A stretch of DNA of 9,535 bases. Source: a bacterium (GTDB taxonomy: Bacteria; RBG-13-66-14). Numbering within the stretch: position 1 is the stretch's first letter; the number at the start of each line of letters is the position of its first letter. Under the pieces are notes generated by a model. That model was not told the origin of the DNA. It saw nothing but the letters and a program-made list of their open reading frames with translations, and ran no database searches. Of this stretch, positions 1 to 5,760 are shown piece by piece. The position numbers were made by a program, and so were the translations under genes. The stretch lies in assembly GCA_026398675.1 (NCBI GenBank), contig JAPLSK010000153.1, positions 1-9,535 of the forward strand, in the 5' to 3' direction.

Positions 1-277
1 CCTCGAGGTTTTTATCCTGATGAATTTCATTGAGGGCGACCACCGTCGCCTTCTCCGGACGCGGGACCCCGTAACGCAGCCTGGAGGCGTTTATCTCGCG
101 GGCCAGCTTGGCCGTCTTCATGACCAGATCGTAGCGGTCCTTCGCCCTGGCGATGAGCTCCTCGAGGGATATCTGGTAATAGCTGGCGAGGTCCGTGGAC
201 CTGGCCTGCAACCGCTTGGGTTTAGCTTCCTCTTCAACCATGCCCTCGGTCTCAGGTTCGTAAACGTTTTCGACCAT
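1..277 (-). CDS. rpoZ: RNA polymerase omega subunit, C-terminus cut by the window edge
   Basis: My translation from ATG 277 is open for 92 codons to the left edge. The core reads 'ARAKDRYDLVMKTAKLAREI', then after a short linker 'EKATVVALNEI'. This is the omega/RPB6-type helix pair with the family's R-(Y/F)-x-LV-x-x-A-K-x-A-R-x-I and K-x-x-x-x-A-L-x-E-I pattern. Omega is a small subunit that wraps the beta-prime C-terminus and helps assemble RNA polymerase in the cytoplasm. About 40 acidic and polar residues precede the core, somewhat longer than the E. coli start. The gene begins 7 bases after the upstream chaperone gene stops, and its AGGAG ribosome site overlaps that stop codon, so the two are probably translationally coupled. 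In many bacteria rpoZ is followed by coaBC; that lies outside this window and is only a prediction. Family identification is firm; the complete C-terminus is not visible. Confidence 0.88.
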   Translation of the reverse strand, partial: MVENVYEPETEGMVEEEAKPKRLQARSTDLASYYQISLEELIARAKDRYDLVMKTAKLAREINASRLRYGVPRPEKATVVALNEIHQDKNLE

Positions 278-281
278 TTCG

Positions 282-286
282 CTCCT
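282..286 (-). promoter_or_regulatory. Ribosome binding site of rpoZ, overlapping the upstream stop
   Basis: The minus strand reads AGGAG, then CGAA, then ATG. The last two bases of the motif fall in the TAG stop of the upstream parvulin gene (285-287). This fixes the rpoZ start at 277 and suggests that ribosomes ending the chaperone re-initiate on rpoZ. Confidence 0.75.
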
Positions 287-1859
287 AAAGGCCTTCTGGG
301 AGTTCAACATCCTCGTCACGCATGTGCTCGAGCATGTAACGGGCGCTCTCGGCAAGGTCTCCGCGGGGCCAGTTTTCGAGGTATGTGTTGAACGCCGCCT
401 CGGCCTCGTCGTAGTTCTTCAGCTTGTCCGAGTACAAGAAGCCGATCATGAACTGGGCTTTGGGCGCCTCGTCGGAGTCGGGGTAGAATTCGAGGATTTT
501 CTTGTAGTAGGTGACCGCGGTGGGCGGCGGGGCCGCCTCGGCCAGGGCGTAAAGCTCGGCCGGGCTTTCCTTGGGTTTCGGTTCGGCGAATAGGTTCTCC
601 TCGTTCACCACCACGTCGTACTGATCTCGGAGTTCGTTGAAGAAATCCACGACGCGCTGGTTGGAGGCTTCACCGATCAATTGACCTCGGACCGACCCCC
701 GCACCTCTTCGTAGGGTTTCTGGCGCGGGTACAGGTACGATACTCTCTGCGCGATAACCCAGCCCGCATCCAACGCGATCGGATCCGTGTACTCTCCGTC
801 CTTCAAGTCTTTAATCGCGATGTTGACCACCTTGCGTGCAAACCGTCCCAGCGGGAGGATGGGCGAGGAGGGCTTCAGGTAGCCCAGCAGGCCGCCATCC
901 GGTTTGGTCGTCTCGTCCTCGGAGTACTCTCCGACGACCCGCTCGAAGCTCTCGCCGCTATCCAGCGCCTGGTGCGCCGCCTTGATTTTATCCTCATCCG
1001 CGCAGACGAGGATGCGGATCTGGACCTGATCCTCGTCCAGGTAGTCCGTCATGTGCTCCTCGTAGTAACTGACGGCGTCGGCTTCGGGAACGAGGATGGA
1101 GTCGGCGATGCGGGACTTCACCTGATCGAAGCTCAACGGCTTTGAGTCAATCTTCTCCTCGACCAGGAGCAGGTGCCAGCCGAGCTGGCTCTGAACGGGG
1201 CCCGCCACCTCGCCCACCGGGAGGTCGAAGATAACCGCCTGCAGCTCGGGCACGGCGCCGAGCTGGGGGACGGGCATGTCCTTCGTCACCAGGCCCAGCA
1301 TGCCGCCCAGACGTTTGGTCTTGACGTCCTGGGTTTCGGCCTTGGCCAGGTCGGAGAATGAAATCTCGCCTGCGTCGAGACGGGCTTTGCCCGCCAGGGC
1401 GTCCGCCTCGGTCGTGTAGAGGATGTGGCGCAGACGAACCTGGGCGTCGGTCATGAACTCGTCGCGGTGGCTGTCGTAGTACTCGCGGAGTTTTTCTTCG
1501 GAGTAGCCGTAGAACTCGCCGAAGACGCTCTCGTAGTAGGCGATGGCCAGGGTACGCACGCGGGTCTGTTCGATCTGGCGCTCCACCTTGGGATCCGAAT
1601 CCAGTTTATCGTCGAGGGCGGCCAGGTAGAGCACCTGCTCCTGGATTATCTGATCCAGGAAGCTCCGCCGGGCCGCCTCGTCGACCAACTGGGACTGGTA
1701 CTGGGCCGGCAGATCGGCTATCCGCTGCTCCAGGTCGTCTATGGTGAAGGGTTTGCCGTCTATCCAGACGACGGGACGGTCGTCCTGGGTCTGGGCCGGC
1801 GTCGATACACAGATCGACAGGACCGCAAGAACGGTACAGATGAAGACTGTTCTACGCAT
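285..1859 (-). CDS. Periplasmic SurA/PpiC-type chaperone with two parvulin domains and a TPR tail
   Basis: This 524-residue protein has a Sec signal peptide (positively charged MRR, hydrophobic stretch to about residue 22; the Cys at 17 lacks a good lipobox). A SurA_N-like helical region covers about 30-135. Parvulin (PpiC) domain 1 spans about 139-237 and domain 2 about 278-374; C-terminal tetratricopeptide-like helices run about 434-513. Domain 1 keeps the conserved 'RHIL' His145 and 'GWH' His229. In domain 2 the aligned positions are Ile283 and Val368, so it is probably non-catalytic. Such proteins fold or escort outer-membrane and secreted proteins in the periplasm. The start is ATG 1859 with a GAGGTG ribosome site just upstream. 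The gene follows the paralogous lipoprotein gene by 40 bases and precedes rpoZ by 7. A weak TATAAC-like box lies in the 40-base gap, but the rest of a promoter is poor. The TPR tail is unusual for SurA and suggests a protein partner, which cannot be named from sequence. Confidence 0.88.
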   Translation of the reverse strand: MRRTVFICTVLAVLSICVSTPAQTQDDRPVVWIDGKPFTIDDLEQRIADLPAQYQSQLVDEAARRSFLDQIIQEQVLYLAALDDKLDSDPKVERQIEQTRVRTLAIAYYESVFGEFYGYSEEKLREYYDSHRDEFMTDAQVRLRHILYTTEADALAGKARLDAGEISFSDLAKAETQDVKTKRLGGMLGLVTKDMPVPQLGAVPELQAVIFDLPVGEVAGPVQSQLGWHLLLVEEKIDSKPLSFDQVKSRIADSILVPEADAVSYYEEHMTDYLDEDQVQIRILVCADEDKIKAAHQALDSGESFERVVGEYSEDETTKPDGGLLGYLKPSSPILPLGRFARKVVNIAIKDLKDGEYTDPIALDAGWVIAQRVSYLYPRQKPYEEVRGSVRGQLIGEASNQRVVDFFNELRDQYDVVVNEENLFAEPKPKESPAELYALAEAAPPPTAVTYYKKILEFYPDSDEAPKAQFMIGFLYSDKLKNYDEAEAAFNTYLENWPRGDLAESARYMLEHMRDEDVELPEGL

Positions 1860-1899
1860 AGTGTCACCTCACCGATGACCAGTTATATCTTAGCGGTGG

Positions 1900-3174
1900 T
1901 TACTTATCTGAACTCTGGAGGTAGGCCGTGATGGCCTCTTCGTTGCGTTTGACACCCAAGTTCGTTTCGAGGGCGTCGTAGAATTCCTGCTCCTTCGCGC
2001 GGACGCGTGTCTCGAAGAGCTTCGACTGCGCTTGTGCGCGCACGGTTTCGTACTGTGACGCCTCGCCCGGAGTGAAATCGAGGACCTGGATCACGGCCCA
2101 GCCCCGGGAGAGCTCGAAGGGTTCGCTTATCCCGCCGGGTTTGATGGAAAAGGCCTTCTCCTCGACGGTTTTATCGTCCCCCGTTCCGGAAAAGAGGGGA
2201 AGGGACCGCCCCCTGAACAGGCGGGGAATCAGCCCGCCTCCGTCTTTGGTCGCGGCGTCGAGACTAACCTCGCTGGCGATTTTACCAAGATCCTCGCCGG
2301 CCGCCGCCCTGGCGATGACCCGTTCGGCGTCCTCCCGGGTGGCCGACAGGATGTAGCGCAGGCTCACCGCGTCGGGGCGGTCGAACTCGTCCCGGTGCGC
2401 ATCGTAGTAGGCGCGGACGTCCGCCTCCGGGGCGAGGAGCGCCAGGACTATCTGGGGCTTGGCCTCGTCGAAGGAGAGGGGCTTGCCGGGGTTGAAGGCG
2501 TCCACGACGAACACATGCCAGCCCATCTGACTCTCCAGCGGTCCGAAAGGCTCACCCACCTTGGCCGAGAAGATGGTCTGGAGGATGTAGGGCGGGAGAA
2601 CCTGATTGTCGGGAGACAACACCGGGAGCCGGCCGCCGTTCATCGCGCTCATCCGGTCCGTGGAACGCTCGGCGGCCAACTGGGTGAAGTCGGCCCCGCC
2701 CTGGAGCTCGGCGAGGACACGACTGGCGTCGGTTTGGTTCTCGGTGAGGATGTGCCTGACGTTGGCCTGGGTGGGCGACACCAGCTCGGCGGCGTGGTTC
2801 TTGTAGTAATCGTAGAACTCGTCTTCGGAGAAGCCGTAGTTGGCGAAGCTGATACGGAGGTAATTGGAGATGACCACGTCCCGGGCGGACTGCTCCAACT
2901 GGGCCTGCACGTCGGGAAGCTTGTCCACCCCCGCGGCGAGGGCCGACTGGTAGAGGACCTCCATCTGGATGGATTTTTCCAGAAGCTGCTCCCGACCCTG
3001 ACTCGTTCCCGTCTGTATGAGCCCCTGGTCGCCGAGAAGGGTTGCCGTGCGCTGGAGATTCTCGACGGTCACCGCGCCGTCGCCGATGTTGGCCAGTACG
3101 GTCCCCTCCTCACCGCAGGCGGCGAAAAGTAGAACAACGGATAGGGCCAGGATCGCTGGGATCGCTTTTCGCAC
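1900..3174 (-). CDS. Parvulin-type peptidyl-prolyl isomerase lipoprotein (PrsA/SurA-like, two PpiC domains)
   Basis: This 424-residue protein has a lipoprotein-type signal: hydrophobic core, then F-A-A-C with Cys20 as the expected acylated residue. Phe at -3 is tolerated but not ideal. Residues 25-130 form a SurA_N-like helical region. PpiC domain 1 (about 135-229) keeps 'VRHIL' His141 and 'GWH' His220. PpiC domain 2 (about 267-366) has Tyr274 and Ala360 at those positions, so it has probably lost isomerase activity. The expected role is a membrane-anchored folding factor for exported proteins, in the periplasm. The start is GTG at 3174, with a GAGGAG ribosome site six bases upstream that lies inside the end of the FmdB gene; only three bases separate the two genes. 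The next gene downstream is a paralogue with the same two-domain layout plus a TPR tail, pointing to local duplication and divergence. Confidence 0.88.
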   Translation of the reverse strand: MRKAIPAILALSVVLLFAACGEEGTVLANIGDGAVTVENLQRTATLLGDQGLIQTGTSQGREQLLEKSIQMEVLYQSALAAGVDKLPDVQAQLEQSARDVVISNYLRISFANYGFSEDEFYDYYKNHAAELVSPTQANVRHILTENQTDASRVLAELQGGADFTQLAAERSTDRMSAMNGGRLPVLSPDNQVLPPYILQTIFSAKVGEPFGPLESQMGWHVFVVDAFNPGKPLSFDEAKPQIVLALLAPEADVRAYYDAHRDEFDRPDAVSLRYILSATREDAERVIARAAAGEDLGKIASEVSLDAATKDGGGLIPRLFRGRSLPLFSGTGDDKTVEEKAFSIKPGGISEPFELSRGWAVIQVLDFTPGEASQYETVRAQAQSKLFETRVRAKEQEFYDALETNLGVKRNEEAITAYLQSSDK

Positions 3175-3177
3175 CGG

Positions 3178-3468
3178 TCACTCCTCGGGGTTGGGTTTTT
3201 TACCGTCGGTTTTCGCGGGACAGGTTTCGCTTGAATTGCATTCCGCGCATTCACGATCCCGCTTCTCGGCCTTTTTGTAGGATTCGGGGCGGTAGTCGGT
3301 GGCGTAGAATCCGGAGCCCTTGAAGATCAACCCCGCTCCGCTCGAGGGCAACCTCCGGATCGGGCCTTGACCGCACTCGGGACAACTCTCCGGGTCCCCG
3401 GAGGTGATGGGGAGGAAGAGTTCGAAACGGTTGCCGCAGTTCTCGCAGCGGAATTCGTAGGTTGGCAT
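3178..3468 (-). CDS. FmdB-family zinc-ribbon protein
   Basis: Starting at ATG 3468 gives 96 residues beginning MPTYEFRCENCG, the usual opening of the FmdB family. Cys8/Cys11 and Cys29/Cys32 form a zinc ribbon. The segment 'GSGFYATDYRPESYKK' (about 51-66) is the other typical family signature. Members are small cytoplasmic proteins thought to be regulatory; the name comes from a putative regulator at a formamidase/amidase locus, and most have no tested function. Three extra cysteines (74, 77, 83) near the C-terminus are not part of the core ribbon. The frame stays open upstream to an ATG at 3618, but that extension reads through the -10/-35 promoter and the 30-bp repeats, so it is rejected. 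The gene is first in the operon with two parvulin genes and rpoZ. Its own ribosome site is weak (AAAAGCGAAC before ATG), unlike those of the genes that follow. Confidence 0.88.
   Translation of the reverse strand: MPTYEFRCENCGNRFELFLPITSGDPESCPECGQGPIRRLPSSGAGLIFKGSGFYATDYRPESYKKAEKRDRECAECNSSETCPAKTDGKKPNPEE
3181..3186 (-). promoter_or_regulatory. Ribosome binding site that supports the GTG start of the lipoprotein gene
   Basis: GAGGAG on the minus strand lies in the last codons of the FmdB gene, six bases before the GTG at 3174. No ATG in a better position is seen, so this motif decides the start and implies translational coupling. Confidence 0.7.
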
Positions 3469-3500
3469 AGTTCGCTTTTGGGCGGGTCGAGCGGCTGAAA

Positions 3501-3530
3501 AGTATACTTGATACCGTCGCGCAGTGTCAA
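3501..3530 (-). promoter_or_regulatory. Near-consensus sigma70-type promoter for the fmdB-parvulin-parvulin-rpoZ operon
   Basis: On the minus strand a perfect -35 box TTGACA (3525-3530) is followed by an 18-bp spacer (3507-3524) and a TATACT -10 box (3501-3506), five of six to consensus. Transcription would begin near 3494, giving a leader of about 26 bases before the FmdB ATG at 3468. The promoter lies between the 30-bp tandem repeats and the first gene, the right place to drive the four-gene unit. The start site is inferred, not measured. Confidence 0.75.
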
Positions 3531-3546
3531 CGTGCGGCGCGGGATG

Positions 3547-3636
3547 TGCCGGAGGCATAGCTCGCTTCGCTCGGTTTGCCGGAGGCATAGCTCGCTGCGC
3601 TCGGTTTGCCGAGGGCATAGCTCGCTGCGCTCGGTT
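3547..3636. repeat. Three tandem copies of a 30-bp unit upstream of the operon promoter
   Basis: Copies lie at 3547-3576, 3577-3606 and 3607-3636 with an exact 30-bp period. Copies 1 and 2 differ at one base (TTCGC versus TGCGC). Copies 2 and 3 differ only in GGA versus GAG inside a short inverted repeat, TGCC-nnn-GGCA, whose arms stay intact. Each unit holds GGCATAGCTCGCT. With the start site placed near 3494, the array spans about -53 to -142. A 30-bp period is close to three helical turns, so the copies would face the same side of the DNA, as expected for an operator array. It could equally be a non-functional tandem duplication. Both strands happen to be open across it because 30 is a multiple of three. 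Confidence 0.9.
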
Positions 3637-3669
3637 CGCTTTTTAAAGACCGGCCGCCCATGCTTCGGC

Positions 3670-3691
3670 GGGCGGGTCAGTGGCCCCGCCC
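3670..3691 (-). terminator. GC-rich hairpin after the second PorV-family gene (weak terminator candidate)
   Basis: GGGCGGG (3670-3676) pairs with CCCGCCC (3685-3691) around an 8-base loop, about 30 bases past the stop codon of the upstream barrel gene. There is no clear U-tract on either strand, and a competing CCGCC/GGCGG pairing exists just to the left. This could be a non-canonical terminator or merely a stable stem. Confidence 0.35.
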
Positions 3692-3720
3692 TTCCACCTG
3701 TACTCGCGAAGGAGCTGTGA

Positions 3721-4671
3721 TTAAAAGGTATAGCTCACGCTGAAGCGGTTCTTCATGCCGAAGAGCTCACCTTCGGGCTGCTGGGCGAAATCGAACTGGA
3801 TGCCCAGGTAACGCACGCTGAAACCGAAGCTGGTCCCCACAACCGCCGCCGATTCGTCGTAGTAGTAGCCGACACGCAGGCCGACGATGCCGGCGTACCA
3901 ATACTCCGCGCCCACTCCGAGCACCGCCTCGCCGAGCTCCGTTCCCACGTCGTCGTTCAGCCCCAAAAGATACTTGGAGTAGTCGAGGCTGAACCGCATC
4001 TCGTTGAAATCGTCGTTGAATGGAATCTCGTAGGCCAGGCCGAGCTTCACCATGCGAGGCAGCGGCTCTTTGGCCGTCTGGTAGACGAGCGGCGTTCCCA
4101 GGTTCATCACCATGGCGCCCATCGAGAGTTTTTGCAGCGGCGTCCGCCATAGAACACCCGCGTCGAAGGCAACCGCCTGGGCCACGTTGGTGTTGGAAAG
4201 GTGGTCGTAGACGTACTTCAGCGTGCCACCCACACCCAGGGAGTCCTTGAAGACGTCGTACCCGTACGACAGACCGACACAGAGGCCGTAAGCGGCCATG
4301 TAACCGATGGGCTGGGGGCTGTCCCGGGTGATGGCGATGAGGCCGGCGTTGGAGTAGATGGCCCAGATGCCGAAGGTGCCGATGTCCTCGAAGTGGTGGA
4401 TGTAGCCCAGGTAGTCGTAGTAGATGTCGTTGCCCTCGATGGAGCGGTCGGAGTGCATGGCGCCGACCATGTGGTCGGTGAAGAATCCGAGTCCGGCGGG
4501 GTTGTAGTAGGTGGCATGGACGTCGTCGGCCACGGCGCAAAAGGCCTTGCCCATGCCGCCGGGTCGGGCGCCGGGGTCCATCGTCAGCCAGGGAACGGTG
4601 ATGCTGACCGCGTCGGCCAGGGCGACGCCGACCGGGATGAGAATCAACAAAACCAGAAACATACTGCGCAT
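3721..4671 (-). CDS. PorV/PorQ-family outer-membrane beta-barrel protein (second copy)
   Basis: This 316-residue protein starts at ATG 4671. A signal peptide (MRSMFLVLLILIPVG..., A-L-A before a likely cut after residue 19) leads into the family's N-terminal signature at about 34-63: G-A-R-P-G-G-M-G, A-F-x-A-V-A-D-D, then YYNPAGLGF. The rest alternates in beta-strand style and ends in an aromatic residue (SVSYTF), as outer-membrane barrels do. PorV carries cargo to the surface attachment complex in Bacteroidota T9SS; PorQ is a related component. Which of these this protein is, if either, cannot be told. The reading frame stays open to 5079, but that upstream part overlaps the preceding barrel gene out of frame and is rejected. 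The ribosome site is weak (GGGAACG). A separate promoter candidate sits at 4703-4731. The best guess is a distinct paralogue of the 4785-5747 barrel, since similarity beyond the signature is low by eye. Confidence 0.85.
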   Translation of the reverse strand: MRSMFLVLLILIPVGVALADAVSITVPWLTMDPGARPGGMGKAFCAVADDVHATYYNPAGLGFFTDHMVGAMHSDRSIEGNDIYYDYLGYIHHFEDIGTFGIWAIYSNAGLIAITRDSPQPIGYMAAYGLCVGLSYGYDVFKDSLGVGGTLKYVYDHLSNTNVAQAVAFDAGVLWRTPLQKLSMGAMVMNLGTPLVYQTAKEPLPRMVKLGLAYEIPFNDDFNEMRFSLDYSKYLLGLNDDVGTELGEAVLGVGAEYWYAGIVGLRVGYYYDESAAVVGTSFGFSVRYLGIQFDFAQQPEGELFGMKNRFSVSYTF

Positions 4672-4702
4672 ATCGTTCCCGCTATGGTTCCGGGACGGGG
4701 GT

Positions 4703-4731
4703 ATGATAACACGCGAGGGTCGCTCGCTCAA
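4703..4731 (-). promoter_or_regulatory. Candidate sigma70-type promoter for the second PorV-family gene
   Basis: The minus strand reads TTGAGC (4726-4731), a 17-bp spacer (4709-4725), then TATCAT (4703-4708). That is four of six and five of six to consensus with ideal spacing. Transcription would begin near 4696, about 25 bases before the ATG at 4671. It lies in the 113-bp gap between the two barrel genes, which is otherwise empty except for a 10-bp palindrome at 4751-4760. Confidence 0.5.
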
Positions 4732-4784
4732 GCCGACCTTCTCCCGCTTCCCGTATACGGTGGATTTACCGAATAGTTCCTTCT

Positions 4785-5747
4785 CTAGAAGGCGACCGCG
4801 ATGCTGACCCGGTGGGTGGAGCCCAGCTCGTGGTTGAGCCAGCAGTAATCCAATGAAATCCCCCACAGCGACACCCCGCCGCCCAGGGTCAGCTTCCCCC
4901 GGTCGGCGCCCACGCGGGCCGAGAATACGTCGGCCACGGTGATCTCGAGGCCCCCGTGCAGGTCGAGGCTGATGTCGCCGAGATCGAGCTGCGCCGCATC
5001 GCCGTAGTCGGCGAGGATGAGCTCGGCGTCGCCGGAGAGGGTCAGCACGCTGTCTATCCCGGCCAGGTCCAAACCCCAAGTTCCCCCGAGCACCAGCCGC
5101 GGGTCGAAGGTGTCCGCGGTGCCGTTGCTCCAGGTTTTGACGGTGTAGGGATCGTGGATCACCAGGGCCAGCCCCGCCCGTTCCGCCGGTCGCCAGAGGA
5201 CCCCCAGATCGAAGCCGAACCCGTCGGCGGTGACCGCACCACCCTCCGCCGTGTCGGGAATCAGATCGTCGTACAGGTAGCGGACGGTGACGCCCGCCGA
5301 GAGGTTCTCCACGAGCCGCCGGGCGTAGGTCAGCTGGAAGGCGTTGCTCGTGGAGTTCACCACGTCGTAGACCTCGGGCCTTCCGTCATCGCCCCAGCGG
5401 GTGAGCTTGATGTCGTCGTAGCCGGTGCGGATCCAGGACAGGGCGAAGGAGCCGAGGGCCTCGTCGGGGGTCCAGAAACCGGAAAGGGTGTCGTAGTTGA
5501 CCAGGCCGGCGAAGCGGCTGGAGTGCATGAAGAGCCCGCCGTAGTTCCCGGCGAAGGCCAAGCCCGCGGGATTGTAGGCCGGTGCGGCGGCGTCGGCGGC
5601 CAGCGCCGAGTAGGCCCCGCCCATGGCCATCCCCCGGGCTCCAAAGCCCGCCGTCAGGTAGTCCCCGGCGTACAGGGTGTCCCCGTCGGCCGCGACCGCG
5701 GTTACGACGAGCATACCCAGAAGCACGGTCGGCTTTGTCACACGCAC
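4785..5747 (-). CDS. PorV-like outer-membrane beta-barrel protein (PorV/PorQ family)
   Basis: This 320-residue protein has a signal peptide (VLLGMLVVTAVAA, likely cut near residue 20). The PorV/PorQ signature lies at about 36-65: G-A-R-G-M-A-M-G-G-A, then A-D-A-A-A-P-A-YNPAGLAF. Repeated amphipathic strands follow, with a terminal Phe (VSIAVAF) fitting a beta-barrel insertion signal. In Bacteroidota PorV is the T9SS shuttle that delivers cargo to the PorU sortase. Here the gene begins 10 bases after a PorU-like peptidase gene ends, the same order as porU-porV, which supports a PorV role. The start is GTG 5747, chosen because TAGGAG, overlapping the peptidase stop codon, sits seven bases upstream; a second GTG at 5741 is possible. 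A general FadL/PorV-like barrel of other function cannot be excluded. Confidence 0.85.
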   Translation of the reverse strand: MRVTKPTVLLGMLVVTAVAADGDTLYAGDYLTAGFGARGMAMGGAYSALAADAAAPAYNPAGLAFAGNYGGLFMHSSRFAGLVNYDTLSGFWTPDEALGSFALSWIRTGYDDIKLTRWGDDGRPEVYDVVNSTSNAFQLTYARRLVENLSAGVTVRYLYDDLIPDTAEGGAVTADGFGFDLGVLWRPAERAGLALVIHDPYTVKTWSNGTADTFDPRLVLGGTWGLDLAGIDSVLTLSGDAELILADYGDAAQLDLGDISLDLHGGLEITVADVFSARVGADRGKLTLGGGVSLWGISLDYCWLNHELGSTHRVSIAVAF

Positions 5748-5754
5748 GGCTAGG

Positions 5755-5760
5755 CTCCTA
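5755..5760 (-). promoter_or_regulatory. Ribosome binding site of the PorV-like gene, overlapping the peptidase stop
   Basis: TAGGAG on the minus strand includes the TAG stop (5758-5760) of the C25 peptidase gene and lies seven bases before the GTG start at 5747. It fixes the GTG start and argues for co-translation of the pair. Confidence 0.7.

Noticed and set aside
1860..1899. Possible promoter in the 40-base gap between the two parvulin genes (TATAAC box)
   Set aside because: The only -35-like box has 19-bp spacing and a poor match, and the gap fits an operon interior.
3469..3618. In-frame N-terminal extension of the FmdB gene with ANRAQRAMP-like 10-residue repeats
   Set aside because: It is a read-through of the 30-bp DNA repeats and the promoter. 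FmdB proteins begin at MPTYEFRC, and the 30-bp period keeps any frame open.
3508..3720. Plus-strand open frame with CRRHSSLRSV repeats
   Set aside because: It is the opposite strand of the same tandem repeats and intergenic DNA, with no ribosome site and no recognisable family.
4201..4776. Long plus-strand open frames opposite the barrel and peptidase genes (also about 4956-5753 and 7546-8337)
   Set aside because: They are antisense shadows in GC-rich DNA, Val/Gly/Arg-rich without any domain or ribosome site. The minus-strand genes explain these regions fully.
4779..4792. Short inverted repeat CCTTCT-CT-AGAAGG at the end of the first PorV-like gene
   Set aside because: The stem is too short, the loop too tight, and no U-tract follows. 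It overlaps the stop codon and is not credible as a terminator.
4672..5079. Upstream extension of the second PorV-family gene
   Set aside because: It overlaps the other barrel gene in a different frame and reads as Arg/Pro-rich shadow sequence. The signal peptide begins at 4671.
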